Of a stretch of DNA of 7,560 bases, positions 1 to 7,088 are shown piece after piece (within the stretch, counting starts at the first letter, position 1; each line of letters opens with the position of its first letter). The translations under genes were made by a program, and so were the position numbers. Source of the DNA: Nitrospina sp. (GTDB lineage: Bacteria > Nitrospinota > Nitrospinia > Nitrospinales > VA-1); NCBI GenBank assembly GCA_018665625.1, contig JABJCF010000600.1, positions 1 through 7,560 on the forward strand, in the 5' to 3' direction. Below the pieces are notes generated by a model that was not told where the DNA came from, searched no databases, and worked only from the letters and a program-made list of their open reading frames with translations.

Positions 1-2135
1 ATAACTACATCGCCCGCACCTGAAGTGGTAATCGTGTCGTTACCCGCATCACCATTAATATTCAAGTTTGAGTTTTGCTTACTGTTAATATACCAATGAT
101 CATTTGATGTGCCTTCACCATCACCAATAATGGTCGTGATAGCATCGTCACCGGTACCCCCATGAATTGTTAATTCAAAATCTTCACGGCTTGTTGTTCC
201 GGTTGCCGCAGCATTTGACTTACTGATGTTCATAGACAAGGTATCACTATTAGTACCGAGCGTATAAACAAACTCTTTGCCTTGAGTATTTTGTGGGTTG
301 AACGTTGAATTGTCTTGTGCCGGATCGTTTGCTGTATCTTTACGATCCATATACTTAGCAACAATATTATCAGTCAATTCAGCGGTAAGATTAACTTTAC
401 CTACCATTGTTGAAGCATCAAGAATACGAACATCTGAAAAACCGAATTCATTATCCTGCGCTAAATCGCCTGGTAAATCATTGGTATTCTCATTAGCCGT
501 ACCTGAACGGTCACCATTAACGGTCAAATCGCCTTTAGTGGTCCCATTTTCAATAAAGACTTCACGCAATGTGTTGTTGGTAGAATTGATGTTGCCCAGA
601 ATACTACTTTGTTCTACTGTAATATCAAACTCTTCAACCCCTTTTGAATTTGAAGTGCCGTTATCGGTATCGTCACCCACAGACAATCCACCCACAACCA
701 AGTCGCCGCCATTAGAACCACGACCGACATCGTCCAGAATGATTTTACTGGTAATCAGACTTCCCGTAGAAGTCGGCTGTGCTGTACTTTGCACTGTATG
801 CAAACCACTTGACGCTGGCAACACACCCGCAACTGTCCACGAACCTTCCGAAAGAAGTTCAGAACCACTATTGGTGAGTACAATTAAATCACCTGTTTGC
901 GTTGCACCTGAATCGGTATCTATCGCATCAAAGGTACCTGATTTTGAAGCGGTGATCTTACCACTGATGGTCTCATCTGCAGTGATCACAGCCTGAATAG
1001 CCGTTAAAAATTCATCGTATGTTTGAGCCGCATCAATATCCGCAGATTTAATAGTAACGTCGACACCATCCATTTTAAAAGTAAACCCATCAAATGGGCT
1101 TTCTTTCAATGGATCCAAGCCTGCCGCTTTACTACGAACGTCCATTAACTCAAGGTTAAGAGAGGCACCCGCAGTTGTATCTGCCGCCTTACGTAATGAA
1201 TATGGGTCAAAATAAACACCAAAATCCACATCACCCGGATCCGTTGACACCATAGCAATGGTGACAGCTTTGGTGATTTCATTACTTTCAATACGTACAT
1301 CTTCAACAATCAAGTCAGAACGACTATTATTTGATTCATAATGCGTAACACCAACCATTCTTTCTGCATCAATCTGTACAGCATCGGTCATATTGTTGTC
1401 ATTCGTATCGTTAGTCTCAGCTCTCGCTTCAGCACGGATCACAACTTTTTCAACACTATTTGTCTCTGCCGTAATAGCAAATGACTGTGACGTACCTAGG
1501 TCAGCAGTCAATGTATCGACACCTGCACCCCCATCAATCACATCACCGGTTTGCAATGTATTTGCATTATCTACAATTTTTGCGGTAAAAGCATCGTCAC
1601 CGTCTGTACCTGCTATATCATCTCCAGAAACAGTCAACTTAAGGGCTTCAGCTGCTTTTGCAAGTGCTGCCACATCAGCTGCCGTTTTATCAGCTGCCGC
1701 ATCAGATGCTGCCACTTCGGTATTACCCGCCAGTTTTGAATATTCCAATGAAGCTTTAACATCCGCATTAAATGCTTCGGATGCCGCACTCAACTGAGGG
1801 TCAGCGCCAACTCCCGCTAACACATTAACCCCATCTAAAATCGCTTTGCCGCGCGCAGTTGAATCCGCAGCAAACTGACCTACCAAGAAGGCTTTTGCCT
1901 CAGTTGCCGCATCACCTGTAATATGAACGTTTGCTATAACTATATCCGCCAATTCTTCATCAGTTTTGCTGGCAAAGTTAGACGCAAGTGTATTTGCGAA
2001 ATCGTCGACGCCTTTGTCAGCGACATAATTTCTAAAATTATCAAGATATGTTGATCCTGGGCGTAAATTATACAATGCTTCTGCCATACGAATAATCTGT
2101 ACGTCTGAAGTAGCTAGTAATACACTGAAAGCCAT
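1..2135 (-). CDS. Large RTX/S-layer-like exported surface protein (partial, N-terminal 711 residues)
   Basis: The frame is open from the ATG at 2135 to the window edge, so the C-terminus is missing. An AAGGGG ribosome site (2143-2148) lies 7 nt before the ATG. The N-terminus (MAFSVLLATSDVQ) is not a Sec signal. Residues 1-165 are helical and alanine-rich; residues 15-50 faintly resemble the DUF4214 segment found at the start of many bacterial surface proteins. At 167-214 there is a DG.DD stretch followed by GDVIDGGAGVDTLTADLG, close in style to the Caulobacter S-layer protein RsaA. The middle is Thr/Asp/Val/Asn-rich and probably beta-strand. RTX-like turns return at 659-667 (GGTGDDAIT) and 695-703 (GDAGNDTIT). 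My translation contains no cysteine and only two tryptophans. A calcium-binding, type I-secreted S-layer or adhesin protein is the best reading; that class is secreted through a C-terminal signal, which would lie outside the window. The exact family is not recognised. The gene has its own promoter upstream. Confidence 0.85.
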   Translation of the reverse strand, partial: MAFSVLLATSDVQIIRMAEALYNLRPGSTYLDNFRNYVADKGVDDFANTLASNFASKTDEELADIVIANVHITGDAATEAKAFLVGQFAADSTARGKAILDGVNVLAGVGADPQLSAASEAFNADVKASLEYSKLAGNTEVAASDAAADKTAADVAALAKAAEALKLTVSGDDIAGTDGDDAFTAKIVDNANTLQTGDVIDGGAGVDTLTADLGTSQSFAITAETNSVEKVVIRAEARAETNDTNDNNMTDAVQIDAERMVGVTHYESNNSRSDLIVEDVRIESNEITKAVTIAMVSTDPGDVDFGVYFDPYSLRKAADTTAGASLNLELMDVRSKAAGLDPLKESPFDGFTFKMDGVDVTIKSADIDAAQTYDEFLTAIQAVITADETISGKITASKSGTFDAIDTDSGATQTGDLIVLTNSGSELLSEGSWTVAGVLPASSGLHTVQSTAQPTSTGSLITSKIILDDVGRGSNGGDLVVGGLSVGDDTDNGTSNSKGVEEFDITVEQSSILGNINSTNNTLREVFIENGTTKGDLTVNGDRSGTANENTNDLPGDLAQDNEFGFSDVRILDASTMVGKVNLTAELTDNIVAKYMDRKDTANDPAQDNSTFNPQNTQGKEFVYTLGTNSDTLSMNISKSNAAATGTTSREDFELTIHGGTGDDAITTIIGDGEGTSNDHWYINSKQNSNLNINGDAGNDTITTSGAGDVV

Positions 2136-2284
2136 GTTCGTTCCCCTTAAATTATTATAAAAAAATTACAGTTCAAACTGGTTTAACCCATTTTAATTGA
2201 AACATCTACAACTAAAACAACCAATCGCCACCATTTACTAAAATCCCAAAACCACCTAGCCGCAATGATTCCGATAAAATTCTA

Positions 2285-2300
2285 CACTTAAAGTATATCA
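2285..2300 (-). promoter_or_regulatory. Extended -10 promoter of the surface-protein gene
   Basis: The minus strand carries TGATATACT: an extended -10 TG, one base, then TATACT (2297-2292), five of six matches to TATAAT. This predicts transcription starting at about 2285-2286 and a 5' leader of about 150 nt. The -35 region is poor (ATTACA at 17 bp) and lies inside or beside the CRP-like operator. Confidence 0.55.
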
Positions 2301-2319
2301 CCCCATCCACCTACTGTAA

Positions 2320-2335
2320 TGTGACTGAAATCACT
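2320..2335 (-). promoter_or_regulatory. CRP-like operator of the surface-protein promoter
   Basis: On the minus strand this reads AGTGATTTCAGTCACA. It matches nine of the ten conserved positions of the E. coli CRP consensus TGTGA-N6-TCACA. Its centre (2327.5) lies 35.5 bp from the downstream end of the -10 hexamer, about -41.5 to -42.5 from the inferred start site, which is the class II CRP position overlapping -35. There is no good -35 hexamer, consistent with dependence on an activator. Whether a Crp-type protein binds here is inferred. Confidence 0.65.
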
Positions 2336-2381
2336 TTAAACGCATGAACCTAGAAATATTTTACAATCAACATATAACTTA

Positions 2382-2408
2382 TTGATTAATAATATTAATT
2401 ATTATCAA
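2382..2408. repeat. AT-rich imperfect palindrome
   Basis: Outer arms TTGAT/ATCAA and inner arms AATAAT/ATTATT surround the loop ATTA, with one bulged T, giving 11 paired bases. It lies about 57 bp after the barrel gene stop and about 47 bp upstream of the CRP-like operator. It has no GC core and no following U run on either strand, so it is a poor intrinsic terminator. It could be an operator or mark the mRNA 3' end. The outer arms resemble FNR half-sites but are 17 bp apart instead of 4. Confidence 0.4.
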
Positions 2409-2464
2409 GCCCCCTGAATAATTGTAAACTAAATATTATACCCCTGCCAATAAGATGCGATTTA

Positions 2465-3670
2465 TCACCAATTCAAACTAATACCCGCTAGAATTTCAAA
2501 ATAACTCACACCAAATAGCGGGATAGAAGCCTCCCCCCTTTGCCAATTAAAATCGACGTGACCCGTTACTAAGCGCCCGGCCCAATGCACTACAGGCCAT
2601 TGATAAGTTGCTTTAAGGCTGAATTGTTCTACTTGCCTCTTATCATCAATATTCAAGAGCTTCAGGTAAGCCTGGCTATCTTTAACCTGCAGATAACCTA
2701 CAGTCGCATGCAAAATACTACCCGGAACCCAGCTATCAACTGGCCACAGCGCACTAATTCGCGCCTGATTGCGCCAACGATCGCCGCCAGGGCGAGAATC
2801 CTCACCCCAATCACCTCCACTCATGAGCTCCAATTGATAATTTCCGGCCAAAACGGCACAACTCAAACCAACACGAAGCCCCGTGTAATAATTATCCATA
2901 ACCGACAAATCAACTTGACGCTGCCATGAAAAATCTTGACCCGTAATTCCATAACAATAGTTATTAACCTTAAAACGTTGCTCAAACACCATATCAGCGG
3001 CCAAAAAATACTGATCATTGGCATACCGTTGCACTTCAAAACTATTAACAACACCATATTCGACTGATTCCCCTAAACCAAATACGGCCTGACTACCTAA
3101 AACACCTCGCTGATAGTCAGCAAAACCTCCATTCCCAGAAGTAATTGCATAAATATCACCATTAAGAAGCCATTGATCTGTTAATGAAAGTTGCTGTGAT
3201 GCTGACAAACCCACATTTACCTGACTCAAAAACCCCTCTTCAATTCTAAAATCAGGCATCAAATCAATCGGCTGAAAATTAAATTCGATTATAGAATTTG
3301 AAGGAGCACGACCTAAGTTATCAGTATAACCCCCGCGCACCCCTATATGCTTATGCCAAAACCAATTAGAGTGGCTGACTACTTTAAGATTATTTTGAGA
3401 TAAAGTTTTAGATTCACCTAAACCCTTTGACAATAAGACCGAATAATCCCAAAAAACATCTTCTTGATCGGGACATCGCATTAAAATACCTTCTAAGATA
3501 TCTGCTGCCTCAACCAAGCGCCCCTGATTAATCATGTTGGTTGCATTAACCTTATTTTTTTGAGCATAATCAACACACTGACAAACAGCCATATCACCTA
3601 AATCACACGGTGCTGAATCCGCTAAGACACCAGATGGCACTAAAATCAGACACAGTATCCTTAGAAACAT
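2465..3670 (-). CDS. Outer-membrane beta-barrel protein with short TPR-like N-terminal domain (Slam/DUF560-like)
   Basis: The preferred start is the ATG at 3670, giving 401 residues. It has AGGA six bases upstream and begins the signal peptide directly (MFLRILCLILVPSGVLA, cut before DSA). The in-frame ATG at 3688 has no ribosome site. After the signal come Cys22, Cys30, Cys32 and Cys66, possible periplasmic disulfides, and a helical TPR-like stretch at about 42-85. From about residue 105 to the end there are alternating amphipathic strands rich in Trp, Tyr and Gly, ending in ISLNW; the terminal aromatic is usual for BAM-assembled barrels. The segment GGYTDNLGRAPSN (113-125) resembles the first strand of TPR-plus-barrel proteins annotated as surface lipoprotein assembly modifiers. 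The N-terminal domain is much shorter than in classical Slam proteins, so a substrate-translocation role is only a suggestion. It is the last gene of the operon, 28 bp after the cyclase stop. Confidence 0.75.
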   Translation of the reverse strand: MFLRILCLILVPSGVLADSAPCDLGDMAVCQCVDYAQKNKVNATNMINQGRLVEAADILEGILMRCPDQEDVFWDYSVLLSKGLGESKTLSQNNLKVVSHSNWFWHKHIGVRGGYTDNLGRAPSNSIIEFNFQPIDLMPDFRIEEGFLSQVNVGLSASQQLSLTDQWLLNGDIYAITSGNGGFADYQRGVLGSQAVFGLGESVEYGVVNSFEVQRYANDQYFLAADMVFEQRFKVNNYCYGITGQDFSWQRQVDLSVMDNYYTGLRVGLSCAVLAGNYQLELMSGGDWGEDSRPGGDRWRNQARISALWPVDSWVPGSILHATVGYLQVKDSQAYLKLLNIDDKRQVEQFSLKATYQWPVVHWAGRLVTGHVDFNWQRGEASIPLFGVSYFEILAGISLNW

Positions 3671-3698
3671 CCATATTCCTACTGTCATTAAATAATAT

Positions 3699-5579
3699 TT
3701 ATTTTGAATCAGGATAAAAAAGCTCGACAGCGTCCTGAGAACCCACCAACCAAAACCCCCCTAATGAGTGCATCATTACAGATGACGCCCACAGTTCATG
3801 AACAGTATCACTCAAGATGATAGGATACGCCAATTCCTCAGTCATCTCTTGTATGCGCATCGATTTTGATACGGCAACCCCTAACAAGGTATAAGCTCTG
3901 CGGTGTTCAGAACCAAACGAACCCACTAACACATCGCCATAATCAATGCCGACACCTACCGCCAAAGGAGGTAAATCGGCCTGGTACGTTTCATCACCAA
4001 AAAGCTCATCACAAGCAGATACTAAATCCTGTGCCGCTTTTAAAGCGCTTAAATCCTTGACTCTTTCCTGACTCCATACCGCTAAAATCGCATCACCCAC
4101 ATACTCTTCAATAACACCTCCATTCGCCCTCACGATTCGATCAGCCAACGAATAAAAACCATGTAAGATGGCAGCCGATTCATCTGCCGACACACGACTG
4201 CACCAAATGGAAAAGTTCCGTAAATCCGCATACATCACCAACACTTGCTCATGACGCGCCTGTAGCTTACTGCTTGGCTCAACTTTTGCTATCTGAATAG
4301 CAACATGCTCTGGTAAATAACTGGATAAATTGCGGTATAAAAGCTGAATTTCACGACGATCAAAATAATACTGTTGCACCAACACAAGCACCCCAGAAAC
4401 AAACACAAATAACACTGGGATTAAGGGAGGCAACCAAATCAATTGAAAAGCTAATAAGTACCACGGCAATAATAAGCCCGAAGCAATTAAACCTGTCGAA
4501 AGAGCAAGAACACCTAAAACAAACCCTCGATTAAAATAACAAGCCCCGGACCATAACAAAAAAACAAAAAACAACCCAACAAACCACTGCAACAAATCAC
4601 TGTGACGCGGTGTAAAAGGAATCTTCTGATCTAATAGCGCAGTCATTAACTGAGCATGAACCTCAACCCCACTAACAACCCCACCCAGTGGGGTAGGTAC
4701 CGCATCCCCAATACCGAAGGCAGTTGAACCAACAATGACCCAGGCATTTTTCAAAAAATAATCTGGAACTGTTCCTTCTAGTACATCCTTAGCTGAAACT
4801 GAAAGCAAATCATCTCTTGACAACCACCAAGGCAACAAAATATCTCCTTGCTCATCAATAGGAATACTAAAACCGGGTAAATACTGATATTGTAACTGAG
4901 CAAATGGTGACAAAAAGCCTTTATCTAACTGATAATTTAGTTCAGCACTCACTGCACCTCCTTGAGCAACAGCCGAAATAGCTAAAGCAGGATAACCTAA
5001 ACCTTCAAAACAAATGACTGCAGGCATTTTACGCACTGTGCCATCAAAACTAATTCTCGGGGTTATATGACCTGCAGCCGCTCCTATTAAAGTGGAATGA
5101 TTTGCAATAAAGGCATTAGCATCTGCAAAATTGGTGTTGCACTTTAAATCAGAATAGCCATTTTGCAGTCGTCCTCTGAAAATCTTTTCATCTGAGTCCA
5201 GAGCCAAAATCTGAGCCATCACCGAAGGCACTTTTGACAACACATTAGTTAAAGATAAATTATCAGGCTTTTCCCCTGGAAAAACAACATCATAAACCTG
5301 CAAGACCACTCCAGATTCATCAAGCTTTTCAATTAATTCAGCCATCTGGTTTCTAGGCCAAGGCCACGAACCATAACGCTCTATACTCGTCTCATCAATA
5401 TCCACAACAATAATGCGCCGCTCAGACTCCGGATGAACCGAACCGGAAACAAGACGCCAAACCTTATCATAGACGCTTAAATCAAAAGATCGAATTGCAC
5501 TAGAAGCAAAAACTGCTATGAAAAAAGTTACCCCCCCCGCAACAACGATTGCCAAAGCATGACGGGCGTATTTACTCAA
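3699..5579 (-). CDS. CHASE2-domain membrane class III nucleotide cyclase
   Basis: A 626-residue receptor cyclase. TM1 is at about 7-26. The extracytoplasmic CHASE2 domain (about 28-318) shows IIVVDIDETSIERYGSWPWPR (56-76 region) and the closing GSTAFGIGDAVPTPLGG. Three further TM helices (about 329-348, 352-376, 382-402) lead to a cytoplasmic class III cyclase domain (about 443-620). The metal-binding Asp residues are present: D452 in MYADLRNFS and D496 in EEYVGDAILAVW. By alignment with Anabaena CyaB1 (K646/T721/N728/R732) the substrate-selecting pair is E492/T564, the transition-state Asn is S571 and the Arg is R575. Glu at the Lys position is seen in guanylate cyclases, so the product may be cGMP rather than cAMP. 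The start is TTG, with AGGTGA six bases upstream overlapping the fecR stop, so translation is probably coupled. A run of eight G (5531-5538) lies in codons 14-17. It is the middle gene of the operon. Confidence 0.9.
   Translation of the reverse strand: MSKYARHALAIVVAGGVTFFIAVFASSAIRSFDLSVYDKVWRLVSGSVHPESERRIIVVDIDETSIERYGSWPWPRNQMAELIEKLDESGVVLQVYDVVFPGEKPDNLSLTNVLSKVPSVMAQILALDSDEKIFRGRLQNGYSDLKCNTNFADANAFIANHSTLIGAAAGHITPRISFDGTVRKMPAVICFEGLGYPALAISAVAQGGAVSAELNYQLDKGFLSPFAQLQYQYLPGFSIPIDEQGDILLPWWLSRDDLLSVSAKDVLEGTVPDYFLKNAWVIVGSTAFGIGDAVPTPLGGVVSGVEVHAQLMTALLDQKIPFTPRHSDLLQWFVGLFFVFLLWSGACYFNRGFVLGVLALSTGLIASGLLLPWYLLAFQLIWLPPLIPVLFVFVSGVLVLVQQYYFDRREIQLLYRNLSSYLPEHVAIQIAKVEPSSKLQARHEQVLVMYADLRNFSIWCSRVSADESAAILHGFYSLADRIVRANGGVIEEYVGDAILAVWSQERVKDLSALKAAQDLVSACDELFGDETYQADLPPLAVGVGIDYGDVLVGSFGSEHRRAYTLLGVAVSKSMRIQEMTEELAYPIILSDTVHELWASSVMMHSLGGFWLVGSQDAVELFYPDSK
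5531..5538 (-). repeat. Poly-G tract (8 G) near the 5' end of the cyclase gene
   Basis: Eight consecutive C on the plus strand are eight G in the coding strand, spanning codons 14-17 in the first membrane helix. A one-base slip would put the rest of the 626-codon gene out of frame. The tract is just long enough to be a possible slipped-strand contingency site; in this copy the frame is intact. Confidence 0.6.
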
Positions 5580-5592
5580 ACCAAATCACCTA
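5577..5592 (-). promoter_or_regulatory. Ribosome binding site overlapping the fecR stop; TTG start of the cyclase
   Basis: The minus strand reads AATAGGTGATTTGGTTTG. The AGGTGA Shine-Dalgarno includes the TGA stop of fecR and lies six bases before the TTG start. No in-frame ATG or GTG lies nearby with a comparable site. The arrangement suggests translational coupling and a ratio of cyclase to FecR set by the weak start codon. Confidence 0.65.
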
Positions 5593-6890
5593 TTCCAACT
5601 TGAAATACCGTGGAATACACCTCGGTCAACCTTTTTTTCAAATAACATGGCAGCATGCCCACCTTCAGCTGATAGCGCACCTGCCGCCATACCGTTATCA
5701 CCGTGGGCAGAAAATAAACCTTGATTATTAATCGTTCCTCTCACATTTAGATGAACAGGGCCTGTTTGAGCATGACTCATCTCAACGCGCGTAGAAACGG
5801 ATTGATCTGCCAAATTAATATGTAAAAAACTGTTACCAAGTACTGCCGCACTCACTTTAGGTGCAACCCAACTTGGGGTGTTTTCAAGAAAATGAACATT
5901 CCCATTGGTTAATTTAAAATCGAACTGAACCGGTTGCCCCCAAGAAACATTCATTGATGCTATGGGCTTCCTAAACACCGCATAAGAAGGGCTACCGACT
6001 GTCACCTTCCGACCAGCGGATGCTTGCTTAAACGGTTCCGATATCTGATCACCATTCCAAGCATCTCCATGCCAGCGCCCGAAAGCAAATGGAGAAGCCT
6101 CAATGGATGACACTTTTCTTCCTTGAACAACCTTGGCAGCATTCATACTTGTAGCGCTTCCAACTTGCTGAGAACTGTCATTGTGCAAACCCTGCCTACC
6201 CTGTTGATCAGACTGCAAAGCTGACTCTTTACGCGGCAAGTGCTGGTCACGCTTAATCACATGATTTATGCCTTTTTGCCCATCATAAACAAACATTAAA
6301 TCGCCCATCTTAGCTGACAGCCGTAAAGCATTAGAGCAAGCACCCAAACCACCTGAATGACAACCTTGCTTATCAAATGGCGCTACCGCAATCGCACCTG
6401 AATAAACTGCAGCCCACATCCTTTCAGATTCTGATCGAACAATAAAATCAGTTCCTAAAACCCCCACTGCAGCAATAGGAGTATTTAAACGAAACCGATC
6501 ATGAGCATCTTGCGATGCTTTTCCAGAAAGACTTCTCAATACACCTGAGTCAAGATTTAAACGAATAGAATTTTTGTCAGGATTTCCGATGTTATAAACA
6601 TACGAATCAATCCTTAAACGGCTATTGGGTCGAAGACTGATCACAGCGTCATCAACAAAATGCAAATGGGCATGACCACCCGCAGCGGTCTCAATCATAT
6701 CTTTTTCGTAAACAAAAGCGCCGCGATTTAAGGTCCGCTTGGCCCCTTGTCCATCGGTGGCAACAACCGAGCCTATAAGCAAAGAAACCTCACCCACAGA
6801 GACTGCTTTCATTGATTGATCAGCGGCAACCAACCCACCCGGTGCCAAGACAAATAACCAGAGCAACCTTGAGAAACTTAATTTTTTCAT
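5586..6890 (-). CDS. Secreted FecR-domain protein with C-terminal beta-rich domain
   Basis: The start is taken as the ATG at 6890 (434 residues), with AGAGG at 6896-6900 five bases upstream. The upstream in-frame TTG at 6908 would add six residues before the signal peptide. Residues 1-23 form a Sec signal (KK, then a hydrophobic core, cut near VAA-DQ). The FecR domain spans about 32-170: GEVSLLIGSV, the glycine-rich turn at 70-72, SLRPNSRLRID, GVLRSLSG, and the characteristic NTPIAAVGVLGTDF (136-149). Cys177 and Cys185 may pair. A Gln/Ser-rich linker (about 215-265) leads to a strand-rich domain beginning FGRW (270-273) and ending GALSAEGGHAAMLF and GVFHGISSW. This resembles the small barrels of TbpB-like proteins, though that is inferred. 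There is no cytoplasmic anti-sigma segment and no sigma factor gene nearby, so it is not a classical FecR regulator. It is the first gene of the operon and a plausible periplasmic partner of CHASE2. Confidence 0.85.
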   Translation of the reverse strand: MKKLSFSRLLWLFVLAPGGLVAADQSMKAVSVGEVSLLIGSVVATDGQGAKRTLNRGAFVYEKDMIETAAGGHAHLHFVDDAVISLRPNSRLRIDSYVYNIGNPDKNSIRLNLDSGVLRSLSGKASQDAHDRFRLNTPIAAVGVLGTDFIVRSESERMWAAVYSGAIAVAPFDKQGCHSGGLGACSNALRLSAKMGDLMFVYDGQKGINHVIKRDQHLPRKESALQSDQQGRQGLHNDSSQQVGSATSMNAAKVVQGRKVSSIEASPFAFGRWHGDAWNGDQISEPFKQASAGRKVTVGSPSYAVFRKPIASMNVSWGQPVQFDFKLTNGNVHFLENTPSWVAPKVSAAVLGNSFLHINLADQSVSTRVEMSHAQTGPVHLNVRGTINNQGLFSAHGDNGMAAGALSAEGGHAAMLFEKKVDRGVFHGISSWNR

Positions 6891-6919
6891 CACAACCTCT
6901 TCTCTCAAAGTAAAATAAT

Positions 6920-6956
6920 AGGTCTTCTAACGACTTCATCACCAACAAAAAGACCT
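6920..6956 (-). other. Stem-loop in the fecR 5' leader
   Basis: In the minus-strand transcript AGGTCTTTT pairs with AGAAGACCT: nine base pairs including one G-U, with a 19-nt loop. It begins about five bases after the inferred transcription start and ends 29 nt before the ATG. No U run follows, so it is not an intrinsic terminator. A 5'-end mRNA stabiliser is possible. Confidence 0.4.
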
Positions 6957-6960
6957 TCCT

Positions 6961-6973
6961 AGCTTTGATCATA
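6961..6973 (-). promoter_or_regulatory. Promoter of the fecR-cyclase-barrel operon
   Basis: The minus strand carries TATGAT (6973-6968), five of six matches to the -10 consensus, predicting a start near 6961 and a leader of about 71 nt. The hexamer 17 bp upstream (ACTGTG) is a poor -35, consistent with activation from the CRP-like operator just upstream. Confidence 0.5.
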
Positions 6974-6995
6974 CGCTAAAGCGAAACGTTCACAG

Positions 6996-7011
6996 TGTGT
7001 TCCAAATCACC
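6996..7011 (-). promoter_or_regulatory. CRP-like operator of the operon promoter
   Basis: On the minus strand this reads GGTGATTTGGAACACA, matching eight of the ten conserved positions of TGTGA-N6-TCACA. Its centre (7003.5) is 35.5 bp from the downstream end of the -10, exactly as at the surface-protein promoter, and the two sites share GTGATTT and CACA. It could also affect the divergent regulator gene, but it lies over 100 bp from that gene's candidate -10. Confidence 0.55.
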
Positions 7012-7088
7012 TCGAGCGCCTTTATTTCTTTTTTTCGCATTCCCTAAAGTCACTGATTTACTTTTTTACCCTGTAAAAGGGCCAATAG

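Larger units (their letters stand above)
2136..2464. other. Non-coding region upstream of the surface-protein gene
   Basis: This 329-base gap separates the barrel gene stop from the surface-protein start, both on the minus strand. It holds an AT-rich palindrome (2382-2408), a CRP-like operator (2320-2335), an extended -10 element (2292-2300) and a leader of about 150 nt. The leader RNA is strongly depleted in C (about 11 C in 150 nt) and rich in G and U. I see no convincing GC-rich intrinsic terminator after the barrel gene, and no small ORF worth calling. Confidence 0.7.

Noticed and set aside
298..996. Open plus-strand frame of 232 codons, and others at 1393-1797 and 1551-1739
   Set aside because: They lie opposite the continuous surface-protein gene, have low-complexity Ser/Leu/Val translations that mirror its Asp/Thr/Asn codons, and have no ribosome site.
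2159..2180. CAGTTTGAACTG followed by a U7 run as an intrinsic terminator or attenuator
   Set aside because: The stem is only four to five base pairs with a very tight loop, and it lies just before the ribosome site of the gene being transcribed.
2382..2408. FNR box
   Set aside because: TTGAT and ATCAA are separated by 17 bp rather than 4.
2435..2440. Perfect TATAAT on the minus strand as a second promoter
   Set aside because: No -35 or extended -10 accompanies it; such hexamers are expected by chance in this AT-rich spacer.
2585..2929. Plus-strand frame opposite the barrel gene, and minus-strand frame 2863-3057
   Set aside because: Both are shadows of the barrel gene, which has a signal peptide and clear strand pattern.
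3647..3670. Lipoprotein signal in the barrel protein (Cys at position 7)
   Set aside because: The Cys is within the hydrophobic core with no lipobox before it; the signal continues to a normal VLA cleavage site.
3671..3688. Upstream ATG of the barrel gene
   Set aside because: No ribosome site precedes it, and the AGGA that serves the ATG at 3670 lies within those extra codons.
6891..6908. Upstream TTG start of fecR adding six residues
   Set aside because: The ATG at 6890 has an AGAGG site at correct spacing, and the six extra codons contain that ribosome site.
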